Of a stretch of DNA of 64,000 nt, positions 36,431 to 44,874 are shown in pieces. The notes below the pieces were generated by a model, which was not told the origin of the DNA, did no database searches, and saw only the letters and a program-made list of their open reading frames with translations. Both the position numbers and the translations under genes were made by a program. The stretch is from Modicisalibacter ilicicola DSM 19980 (lineage in GTDB: Bacteria > Pseudomonadota > Gammaproteobacteria > Pseudomonadales > Halomonadaceae): the NCBI RefSeq assembly GCF_900128925.1, contig NZ_FQUJ01000019.1, positions 1 to 64,000 on the forward strand, given 5' to 3'. How positions within the stretch are numbered: the first letter of the stretch is position 1; the number at the start of each line of letters is the position of its first letter.

Positions 36431-37447
36431 CTATGTCTCGAGAACGCGGAGGAAATCCCCGGCCTTCACGTCGAGGCGACGGGCTTCTTCCGCGGTCAGT
36501 GACAGGGTGCCATCCTCGCCGGGGCCTCGGCCGACCCAGGCGGCACGAAAACCGACCATGGCGGTGGTCGACACCAGCCAGCCGGGGCGTTCGCTACTTT
36601 CAAGATTCGAGGCGATCTCGACCGGACATAGCGTCGATGAGCGCACCGCGCGAACATCATCGATATACGCTTCCACCGTGGGGCCGCCGTCGAAGATGTC
36701 GATATAGCCCTCCCAGCGCAGCCCCTCCTTCTTGAGCATCTCCAGGGCCGGGCGGGTGTGCTCGTGCACCTGGCCGATGCAGGCCCGCGCCTCCTCGGAC
36801 AAAAAGGGCGTATAGATCGGGAACTTGGGCATCAATTCGCCGATGAAGCTCTTCTGCCCCATGCCGGTGAGCCGGTCGGCCTCGTCGAAATCCATGGGGA
36901 AGAAATGGCTGCCCAGGCACTGCCAGAAGGGGCTGATGCCATTCTTGTCGAACACGCCGCGCATCTCGGCCAGCACCTTGTCCGGAAAGCGGTCGCGGAA
37001 CTGGGCCATGAACAGCCAGCGCGCCTTGGACAGCAGTGCACCGTTGCGATTCTGACGGTATTCGGGGCGCAGGAAGAGCGAGGCCACCTCGGCATCGCCG
37101 GTGTGATCCGAGCTCAGGAACAGCGTGTCGATGGTGCGGTGCAGGTCGAGCTGTACCGAGGAGTGGGCCAGGGTACCGACCCGATAGTGGTAGAACGGTG
37201 CCTCGCGGCCCACTTGCCCCTCGATGGCGCAGCAGCCGGCCAGTTCGCCGTTCGTGTCGTCTTCCAGCACGAAGAAGTACAGGCGATTGTCGACCGGGGT
37301 GCGCTCCTCGAAGGCTCGGGCCGCGGATTCGATCTTGCTGGCCAGGAAGTCGCGGTTGTCGGGAAGGGACGTGAAACCGATGCCCGTCTCCCGAGCGAGC
37401 CGTTGCAGCCCGTCCAGGTCGTCGCGCGAGATGGGACGAAGTCGCAT
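36431..37447 (-). CDS. aruG: Arginine N-succinyltransferase, beta subunit (AruG)
   Basis: A 338-residue subunit of the enzyme that adds a succinyl group from succinyl-CoA to arginine, the first AST step. It begins MRLRPISRDDLDGLQRLARETGIGFTSLP and has ASLFLRPEYRQNRNGALLSKARWLFMAQF and FDKNGISPFWQCLGSHFFPMDFDEAD, all family marks. The two-subunit (AruF/AruG) form is known from Pseudomonas, in contrast to the single AstA of E. coli. The start overlaps the aruF stop (TGATG), so the subunits are made together. Confidence 0.93.
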   Translation of the reverse strand: MRLRPISRDDLDGLQRLARETGIGFTSLPDNRDFLASKIESAARAFEERTPVDNRLYFFVLEDDTNGELAGCCAIEGQVGREAPFYHYRVGTLAHSSVQLDLHRTIDTLFLSSDHTGDAEVASLFLRPEYRQNRNGALLSKARWLFMAQFRDRFPDKVLAEMRGVFDKNGISPFWQCLGSHFFPMDFDEADRLTGMGQKSFIGELMPKFPIYTPFLSEEARACIGQVHEHTRPALEMLKKEGLRWEGYIDIFDGGPTVEAYIDDVRAVRSSTLCPVEIASNLESSERPGWLVSTTAMVGFRAAWVGRGPGEDGTLSLTAEEARRLDVKAGDFLRVLET

Positions 37448-38511
37448 CAGAGTTCCCCCTCGTCGAGAATGTCTTCACCGGCGGGAAGGGTGAGCGGCGC
37501 GGCCAGCACCGCCCGCCCCTCTTCCACCCCCAGCAGCTCGGCATGTTCCGGCGACAGCATCAGCTGGCCGGTCGGCGACAGGGCGTAGCGCGTCACCAGG
37601 CAACGGAAGCCCTCGAGCTTCTGATTGGCGACCATCGCCGGTTCCGCATCGGGCAAGGAAGCGGCCGGACGGATACGCACCGGATGCCAGATGCAGCGGC
37701 GGAAGGTTTCCAGGCGCTCGCGCTCGGCCTTGATCACCGGTCCGGCATCGAAGATGTCGACATGCCGCGAGCGCAGGAAGCCCTCGGCGAGCATCTCGTT
37801 CATGGCCGTTTCGTGGTCCGGGTGCTCGCGACCGATGGCGGCCCGGGCCTGGGGCGTGAGCAACGGCAGGTAGAGCGGGAACTGCGGCATCACCTCGGCA
37901 ACGAAGCTCTTCGAGCGCACGCCGGCGAAATGATTGATCTCCTCGAACCCGCGCACGAAGAAGTGGCGCCCCACGCTGTTCCAGAACGGCGATTCGCCGT
38001 CCGCGTCGAGATAGCCCGGGAAGGCCACGGCGAGAATCTCGGCGAAGCGTTCCGGGTACTGGGCGATGAACATCAGCCGCGCCCGGCGCAGCAGGCTCTC
38101 GGCGCTGGTCCCCTTGTAGCGGGCATCCAGCGACAGGGCGCACAGCAGGCTGGCCTCGGAGACCTCGTGGGAAAGTGCCAGGGTCTGTACCTCACGACGC
38201 ACATCGAGCTGCTGCGAGGCATGGATCAGGGTCTCCTGGCGATAGGTGTAGTAGGCCTCCCGGGCACCCGCCTGGGCGCGGATCGTGGCGGTTCCCACCA
38301 CCTCGCCGCGTTCCCGGTCCTCGAGCACGAAGGTATAGCTGTCATCTCCCGGGAAGTCGATGTCCCGGGCCAGCGACTGCTGGGAGCGCGTGATACGCTC
38401 TTCCAGGCGGTCGCGATGCGCGGGAAGATTGGTCAGGCGCGGCGTCGCGGTCCCGGCCAGACGCTCGAGGCCGGGCAGGTCGGCGGGCTTGGCAGGTCGA
38501 ACGACCAGCAT
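37447..38511 (-). CDS. aruF: Arginine/ornithine N-succinyltransferase, alpha subunit (AruF)
   Basis: A 354-residue homologue of AruG (MLVVRPAKPADLPGLERLAGTATPRLTNLPAHRD; ALSLDARYKGTSAESLLRRARLMFIAQYPERF; DGESPFWNSVGRHFF). The start at 38511 has GGGGGAG just upstream and begins directly with the family N-terminus; an in-frame extension to 38556 has no signal. It forms a heteromer with AruG. It is 37 bases downstream of aruC. Confidence 0.9.
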   Translation of the reverse strand: MLVVRPAKPADLPGLERLAGTATPRLTNLPAHRDRLEERITRSQQSLARDIDFPGDDSYTFVLEDRERGEVVGTATIRAQAGAREAYYTYRQETLIHASQQLDVRREVQTLALSHEVSEASLLCALSLDARYKGTSAESLLRRARLMFIAQYPERFAEILAVAFPGYLDADGESPFWNSVGRHFFVRGFEEINHFAGVRSKSFVAEVMPQFPLYLPLLTPQARAAIGREHPDHETAMNEMLAEGFLRSRHVDIFDAGPVIKAERERLETFRRCIWHPVRIRPAASLPDAEPAMVANQKLEGFRCLVTRYALSPTGQLMLSPEHAELLGVEEGRAVLAAPLTLPAGEDILDEGEL

Positions 38512-38548
38512 GGCACTCCCCCTCAGCGAAGAATGATCGGTCATCGAC

Positions 38549-39847
<1,299 letters not shown>

Positions 39848-39852
39848 TTATA

Positions 39853-39983
39853 AAAAGCGGCTTCGGGCTTTTATTAAGAGCTGAAAAGCGGCTTCGGGCT
39901 TTTATTAAGAGCCGAAAAGCGGTTATGGGCTTTTGTAAAGAGCCGAAAAGCGGCTGTGGGCTTTCAAAAACTGTAAAAAGTGG
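39853..39983. repeat. 31-bp tandem array of dyad-symmetric sites between aruC and the SDR gene
   Basis: Four copies with a 31-base period start at 39853, 39884, 39915 and 39946, with a fifth half copy at 39976. Each holds AAAAGC-N8-GCTTTT: an inverted pair of half-sites AAAAGCSS. The half-sites are kept in all copies (last one ends GCTTTC) while the centre changes (GGCTTCGG, GGCTTCGG, GGTTATGG, GGCTGTGG). A 31-base period is about three helical turns. The array sits in the shared upstream region of the AST operon and a divergent SDR gene. A protein-binding role is inferred. Confidence 0.8.
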
Positions 39984-40065
39984 TGAACGACGGTTGCGTT
40001 CTGGATGATTCGACCCACCTTACTATCTGACAGGGAAAACACAGGCCAACCCAAAGGAGCACCCC

Positions 40066-40860
40066 ATGCGTATCGATCTCTCCGGCAAGCGCGCCATCGT
40101 CACCGGTTCCACCGCCGGCATCGGCTTCGCCATCGCCCAGGGGCTGGCCGACGCCGGCGCCGAGGTGACCATCACCGGTCGCACCCAGGCCCGCGTCGAC
40201 GAGGCCATCGAGACCATCAAGCAGAAGACGCCCGACGCCCGGCTTGGCGGCGTGGCCGCCGACCTGGGTACCGCCGAAGGCTGCCAGGCACTGATCGATG
40301 CACGCCCCGAGACCGACATCCTGATCAACAACGTCGGCATCTTCGGCCCCCGGGACTTCTTCGAGACCGACGACGCCACCTGGGAGCAGTTCTTCCAGGT
40401 CAACGTGATGAGCGCGGTGCGCCTGTCGCGCCATTACGCCCAGGGCATGAAGCAGCGCGACTGGGGGCGCATCCAGTTCCTGTCCAGCGAGTCGGCGCTC
40501 AACATTCCCACCGAGATGATCCACTACGGCATGACCAAGAGTGCCGTGCAGTCCATCTCGCGCGGGCTGGCGAAGACGCTGGCCGGCACCCGGGTCACCG
40601 TCAACGCCATCCTGCCGGGGCCGACCCGTTCCGAGGGCGTGCTCAACATGATCAAGGAGGCCGCCGAGAAGGAAGGCGTTTCCCAGGAAGAAATGGAGAA
40701 GCGCTTCGTGCTAGAGAACCGCCCCACCTCGATCATCCAGCGCCTGGCGACCACCGAAGAAGTTGCCAACATGAGCGTCTACGCGGCCTCCGAACAGGCC
40801 AGTGCCACCACGGGTGCGGCGCTGCGCGTGGAGGGCGGCATCGTCGACACCATGGCCTAG
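40066..40860 (+). CDS. Short-chain dehydrogenase/reductase (SDR)
   Basis: A 264-residue classical SDR. The NAD(P) loop is VTGSTAGIGFAIAQGLADAG (residues ~12-31), NNVG at ~88, catalytic Ser in QFLSSESALN (~140), Tyr-Lys in YGMTK (~155-159) and the LPGPTRSEG loop. The C-terminal part KRFVLENRPTSIIQRLATTEEVAN is conserved in relatives. AGGAG lies before the ATG. The substrate is unknown; divergent from the AST operon and sharing its repeat array. Bases 40699-40740 resemble a remnant found beyond the sulfide island at 47537-47578. Confidence 0.88.
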   Translation: MRIDLSGKRAIVTGSTAGIGFAIAQGLADAGAEVTITGRTQARVDEAIETIKQKTPDARLGGVAADLGTAEGCQALIDARPETDILINNVGIFGPRDFFETDDATWEQFFQVNVMSAVRLSRHYAQGMKQRDWGRIQFLSSESALNIPTEMIHYGMTKSAVQSISRGLAKTLAGTRVTVNAILPGPTRSEGVLNMIKEAAEKEGVSQEEMEKRFVLENRPTSIIQRLATTEEVANMSVYAASEQASATTGAALRVEGGIVDTMA

Positions 40861-41001
40861 GCGCAGGGATGCGCAACGTCATGCCGTCGACATGGTGCTG
40901 GCCGAGCCCCAGGACCGGGTGAGTCAAATCCTTTTACCTTCCACGGGAGCGGTGACGACATATGCTATAAAGCAATAAGTTGATGCCCCCTTGGAGCCAG
41001 C

Positions 41002-41229
41002 ATGAAACTCAGGGTCTACATGAATCACGCGCTGGGCGGTTTCCGATATACCCGTACTGCGACAGAAATCCGCGTCGGCGACATCGAGCGTCTGAGCGAG
41101 GGCGATCTTGAGCTCGTCGAATGCTTCAATCCGAAGACCAACTCCTTCCCAGTCATCGCCGCGAATGAGGGCGAATTGGTGAGCCGGACCGACGCCACTC
41201 GCACGCTTCCTCGGGACATCGCGCAGTGA
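41002..41229 (+). CDS. Small protein of unknown function at the start of the sulfide island
   Basis: A 75-residue protein with GGAG 9 bases before the ATG. It has a ferredoxin- or ubiquitin-like alternation (MKLRVYMNHALGGFRY, then EIRVGDIERL, then DLELVECFNPKTNSFPVI) but no motif that I recognise. It overlaps the start of the Crp/Fnr gene by four bases, which speaks for a real, coupled gene. Base use matches the island rather than the Halomonas-like genes to the left. Confidence 0.6.
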   Translation: MKLRVYMNHALGGFRYTRTATEIRVGDIERLSEGDLELVECFNPKTNSFPVIAANEGELVSRTDATRTLPRDIAQ

Positions 41230-41888
41230 CCGCGTGGCTCCATCGCTTTCCAGGTCTTGCTTCACTCGAGGCCGCTGTGCGAGATGGTCTCATCAACACG
41301 GCCAAAGTAGTCCGAGTGCCAGCCGAGACCGTGATCTTTGGTCCGGGACACCCACCCGAGAACCTCCTTCTGCTGCTTGATGGCCGAGTCCGGGTACAGC
41401 AGATCACGGAGAACGGCCGCGAGATCGTGCTCTATCGGGTCCATGCGGGCGAAAGCTGCATTCTCACCACGGCATGCCTGTTGGCTTTCGAGGATTACAC
41501 CGCCGAAGGCGTCGCAGAGAAGGAGGTCGAAGCGGTGATGATCCCGCGCGCAGCTTTCGACGACGCCATGTCTAATTCGCCGGCTTTCCGACGTTTCGTC
41601 TTTACCGCCTACTCGAGGCGGATCACCGATCTCTTTCTGACGGTCGAGGAAATCGCCTTCGGTCGCATGGATGCACGGCTCGCTGCGAAGCTGCTGGAGC
41701 TTGGCGACCAGGGCCTTGTCACGGCGACCCACGGCGTTTTGGCCGCGGAACTGGGCACGGCGCGCGAAGTCGTCAGTCGCCAGATGGCCGAGTTCCAACG
41801 GCGCGGCTGGGTTGAGCAAAGGCGTGGTGCGGTCGAGCTAGCCGACATGGCCGCATTGAAAAAATTCGTGGAAGCGAACCCGGTCTGA
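41226..41888 (+). CDS. Crp/Fnr-family regulator, probable sulfur/redox sensor
   Basis: A 220-residue regulator: a cyclic-nucleotide-binding-like beta barrel (~15-125; FGPGHPPENLLLLLDGRVRVQ), a dimer helix, and a winged helix-turn-helix (~165-205; THGVLAAELGTAREVVSRQMAEFQRRG). It has no Fnr-type N-terminal Cys cluster, but two Cys six residues apart in GESCILTTACLL (Cys78, Cys84), close to where an effector would bind. Heading a sulfide oxidation operon, it may sense persulfide or oxidants through this pair; this is an inference. Confidence 0.8.
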   Translation: MTAWLHRFPGLASLEAAVRDGLINTAKVVRVPAETVIFGPGHPPENLLLLLDGRVRVQQITENGREIVLYRVHAGESCILTTACLLAFEDYTAEGVAEKEVEAVMIPRAAFDDAMSNSPAFRRFVFTAYSRRITDLFLTVEEIAFGRMDARLAAKLLELGDQGLVTATHGVLAAELGTAREVVSRQMAEFQRRGWVEQRRGAVELADMAALKKFVEANPV

Positions 41889-41966
41889 CTCTTCGGTGAC
41901 ATGGTCACTGAAAGGGACACGGCGAGAAGCTATTTTCGTCAGGAATGGTTCCTGACGGAGAGAGGC

Positions 41967-42173
41967 ATGTCCCGAAACGAAGGCACTTTCGACCGCATCC
42001 TACGCGCCATCGTCGGCCTCGCGCTGATGGGGCTTGTCCTATTCACCAATCTCGTGAGCCCGGTCCTTTTCTGGGGCGCGAGCCTCGTCGCAACGGTGCT
42101 TCTGATCACCGCTCTCACGGGATTCTGCCCGGCCTACCGCCTGCTCGGCCTTCAGACATGTCGAAAATGCTGA
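41967..42173 (+). CDS. DUF2892 (YgaP-like) inner-membrane protein
   Basis: A 68-residue protein with two TM helices and the DUF2892 marks: MSRNEGTFDRILRAIVGLALMG at the start and TGFCPAYRLLGLQTC at the end with conserved Cys. This domain is the membrane part of the rhodanese YgaP and is often near sulfide genes. GGAGAG lies before the ATG at 41967. Second structural gene of the sulfide operon. Confidence 0.85.
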   Translation: MSRNEGTFDRILRAIVGLALMGLVLFTNLVSPVLFWGASLVATVLLITALTGFCPAYRLLGLQTCRKC

Positions 42174-42316
42174 TCTTCGTCGCAACCGCCACCGCTGGCG
42201 TTCTGGCCGCGGGTTGGGGCTCGCTGCGTCTTTGCGGGCGCAACGCCATCGCCTGGCATCAGGGCAAAGGAGTAAGACATGACCGACTATCCCGTAGAAA
42301 TGGATACGACACCTGA
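42158..42316 (+). CDS. Small one-helix membrane protein (DUF6132-like)
   Basis: A 52-residue protein, MSKMLIFVATATAGVLAAGWGSLRLCGRNAIAWHQGKG and on, with one N-terminal hydrophobic segment and a CGRNAIAWHQ motif that I associate with DUF6132-type partners of sulfide/thiosulfate genes. It overlaps the DUF2892 gene by 16 bases and the dioxygenase gene by 38. The usual protein probably ends near VRHD; the frame here continues a further ~10 codons. Confidence 0.55.
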   Translation: MSKMLIFVATATAGVLAAGWGSLRLCGRNAIAWHQGKGVRHDRLSRRNGYDT

Positions 42317-43163
42317 CGTCGAGGGCTTCTTTGACGAGGCGACCAACACGATCAGCTACATCGTGAAGGATCCTGGCAGCAAGCATTGCGCGATTATTGA
42401 TTCCGTCATGGACATCGACTATGCCGCCGGGCGTATCAGCTACGATCATGCCGACGCGCTGATCGCGCGGATTCGCGAGCGTGGGTTAATGCTGGACTGG
42501 ATCATCGAGACGCATGTCCATGCCGATCACCTGTCGGCCGCGCCCTACATCCAGGACAAGCTCGGCGGGAAGATCGGCATCGGCGCCAGGATCACCCTCG
42601 TGCAGCAAACGTTCGGAAAGGTCTTCAACGAGGGCACCGAGTTCGAGCGCGACGGCAGCCAGTTCGATGCGCTGTTCGAAGACGGCGATACCTACGAGAT
42701 CGGCGGCATGGCGGCCTTCGCCATGCACACACCCGGCCACACGCCTGCCTGCATGACCCATGTGATCGGTGACGCGACCTTCGTGGGTGACACGCTCTTC
42801 ATGCCCGACGGCGGATCGGCGCGCGCGGATTTCCCGGGCGGCGACGCGGGTGAGCTTTACGACAGCATCCAGAAGGTGCTGGCGCTACCCGACGAGATGC
42901 GGCTCTTCATGTGCCACGATTACGGCCCGAACGGCCGAGACATCGCTTGGGAAACCACGGTCGGAGACGAGAAGGCGCACAACATCCATGTAGGCGGCGG
43001 CAAGACCCGCGAGGAGTTCATTGCCATGCGCGAGGCGCGTGACACCACGCTGAAGATGCCGACGCTCATCATCCCGTCTCTGCAAGTGAACATGCGGGCT
43101 GGCGAAGTGCCGACCGACAAGGACGGCAACCCAATGATGAAGGTGCCGGTGAACGGACTTTGA
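42279..43163 (+). CDS. Persulfide dioxygenase-like metallo-beta-lactamase-fold protein (ETHE1/Blh)
   Basis: A 294-residue MBL-fold enzyme. Metal motif THVHADHLSAAPYI at residues ~78-92, HTPGHTPACMTHVIGDATFVGDTLF (~149-173), and the closing Asp/His in RADFPGGDAGELYDSI and FMCHDYGPNGRDIAWETTVGDEKAHN. This pattern is that of ETHE1-like persulfide dioxygenases and of Blh of the BigR operon, which oxidise glutathione persulfide to sulfite using one iron. GGAG precedes the ATG. It accepts the product of the SQR encoded next. Confidence 0.9.
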   Translation: MTDYPVEMDTTPDVEGFFDEATNTISYIVKDPGSKHCAIIDSVMDIDYAAGRISYDHADALIARIRERGLMLDWIIETHVHADHLSAAPYIQDKLGGKIGIGARITLVQQTFGKVFNEGTEFERDGSQFDALFEDGDTYEIGGMAAFAMHTPGHTPACMTHVIGDATFVGDTLFMPDGGSARADFPGGDAGELYDSIQKVLALPDEMRLFMCHDYGPNGRDIAWETTVGDEKAHNIHVGGGKTREEFIAMREARDTTLKMPTLIIPSLQVNMRAGEVPTDKDGNPMMKVPVNGL

Positions 43164-43184
43164 TCGTCGTCGGGAGGGGATCAC

Positions 43185-44867
43185 GTGGAAATCAAAAAAC
43201 TGACCAACAAGCTGTCAGTCGGACCGCAGATTGCGCCCGTTGACGTCGAGACACTGAAGCAGGAGGGCTTTCGCTCAATCATCGTCAACCGACCAGACGG
43301 CGAAGGCCCCGATCAACCGAACTTCGCCGAGATCGACGCCGCGGCAAGGGCGGCGGGACTTGAGACGCGTTACATTCCTGTTGAGACGGGCAAGGTCAGC
43401 GAGGAAGACGCGACGCATTTTGGCGTTGCGTTGCGCGAGATGCCCGGCCCGGTCTTTGCCTTCTGCCGCTCGGGCATGCGCTCCACGACCCTCTGGGCAC
43501 TGAACGAGGCCGAGGATCTCCCCCTGCCGGAGATCCTCGGTGCGGCGAAGGCGGCGGGCTACGACATGAATGGCGTCGCCCGCCGCATCGCCAATGGCGG
43601 CGAGACGCCCGCGGATGCCGAGGATGTCCACCACGAGATCGTCATCGTGGGGTCCGGCGCGGCCGGCATCTCGGTCGCCGCCAGCCTCAAGGCGCGTGGG
43701 CCGGGCCTCGACATCGCCATCATCGACCCCGCCGACATCCACTACTACCAACCCGGCTGGACCATGGTGGGTGGCGGCATCTTCAAGGCGAGCGATACCG
43801 CCAAGACGATGGGATCGCTGATTCCCAAGGGCGTGAGCTGGATCAAGGCCGCCGTTGCCGCCTTCGAGCCGAAGCGGAACGCCTTGATCCTCGATGGTTG
43901 CCGGGTCGTGGGCTACGACCGGCTCGTCGTCTGCCCGGGTTTGAAACTCGACTGGGGCGGCATTGAGGGGCTGGAAGCGACGCTGGGACGCAATGGCGTC
44001 ACCTCGAACTACCGCTACGATCTCGCGCCCTACACATGGGAACTCGTGCGGGGTCTCAAGCAAGGGCGCGCGATCTTTACCCAACCACCCATGCCGATCA
44101 AATGTGCCGGCGCGCCACAAAAAGCCATGTACCTGTCCGCCGATACTTGGCGGCAACAACGGGTCCTCGAGAACATCGATATCCACTTCATGAATGCGGG
44201 CGGAGTGCTGTTCGGTGTGAAGGATTATGTCCCCGCGCTCATGGAATACATCGAACGCTACGACGTGACGCTCGACTTTTTCCATAATCTCGTCGCCATC
44301 GACGGGCCGTCCAAAACCGCCGTATTCGAGGTGAAGGAGCCGGAAAAGGAACCGCGCCAGATCGAGACGACCTTCGACATGATCCATGTCTGCCCACCGC
44401 AGAAGGCGCCGGATTTCATCCGCGTCTCTCCGCTTGCGGACGCGGAGGGCTGGGTGGATGTCGATCAGGCGACCCTGCGCCACAAGGAGTACGACAACAT
44501 CTGGGCGCTGGGCGACGTGATGAACGCGCCGAACGCCAAGACTGCCGCCGCTGCACGCAAGCAGGCGCCGGTGGTGGCCGAGAACATCCTCGCCGACATC
44601 CGGGGACGTGAGCCCGTTGCACAGTATGATGGCTATGGCTCCTGCCCGCTGACTGTGGAGCGCGGCAAGATCGTGCTGGCCGAGTTCGGCTATGGCGGCG
44701 TACTGAAGCCGAGCTTCCCGGCCTGGCTGATCGACGGAACGAAGCCGACGCGGGCGGCCTGGCTCCTGAAGGAGCGGATGCTGCCGCCGATCTACTGGAA
44801 GGCGATGCTGCGCGGGAAGGAGTGGTTGGCCAAACCCCAACCCTTAAAGGTGCAATCCGACGAATGA
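43185..44867 (+). CDS. DUF442 sulfurtransferase domain fused to sulfide:quinone oxidoreductase
   Basis: A 560-residue fusion. Residues ~1-115 are a phosphatase/rhodanese-like DUF442 (TIGR01244) domain with active-site loop FAFCRSGMRSTTLW (Cys94). Residues ~148-560 are an SQR-type flavoprotein: FAD loop IVIVGSGAAGISVAASL, redox Cys in PIKCAGAPQKAMY (Cys307) and HVCPPQKAPD (Cys403), then DVMNAPNAKTAAAARKQAPVVAENI. It oxidises sulfide and passes electrons to quinone; the fused domain may carry the sulfane sulfur. The start is a GTG preceded by GGGAGGGG. Confidence 0.9.
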   Translation: MEIKKLTNKLSVGPQIAPVDVETLKQEGFRSIIVNRPDGEGPDQPNFAEIDAAARAAGLETRYIPVETGKVSEEDATHFGVALREMPGPVFAFCRSGMRSTTLWALNEAEDLPLPEILGAAKAAGYDMNGVARRIANGGETPADAEDVHHEIVIVGSGAAGISVAASLKARGPGLDIAIIDPADIHYYQPGWTMVGGGIFKASDTAKTMGSLIPKGVSWIKAAVAAFEPKRNALILDGCRVVGYDRLVVCPGLKLDWGGIEGLEATLGRNGVTSNYRYDLAPYTWELVRGLKQGRAIFTQPPMPIKCAGAPQKAMYLSADTWRQQRVLENIDIHFMNAGGVLFGVKDYVPALMEYIERYDVTLDFFHNLVAIDGPSKTAVFEVKEPEKEPRQIETTFDMIHVCPPQKAPDFIRVSPLADAEGWVDVDQATLRHKEYDNIWALGDVMNAPNAKTAAAARKQAPVVAENILADIRGREPVAQYDGYGSCPLTVERGKIVLAEFGYGGVLKPSFPAWLIDGTKPTRAAWLLKERMLPPIYWKAMLRGKEWLAKPQPLKVQSDE

Positions 44868-44874
44868 GATTTTC

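Noticed and set aside
39853-39983. CRISPR array
   Set aside because: The period is 31 bases in total with no separate unique spacers and no cas genes nearby; it is a simple tandem dyad array.
40861-41001. Possible gene remnant reading VDMVLAEPQDRV between the SDR and the sulfide island
   Set aside because: Too short and without a start or recognisable family; left as intergenic sequence.
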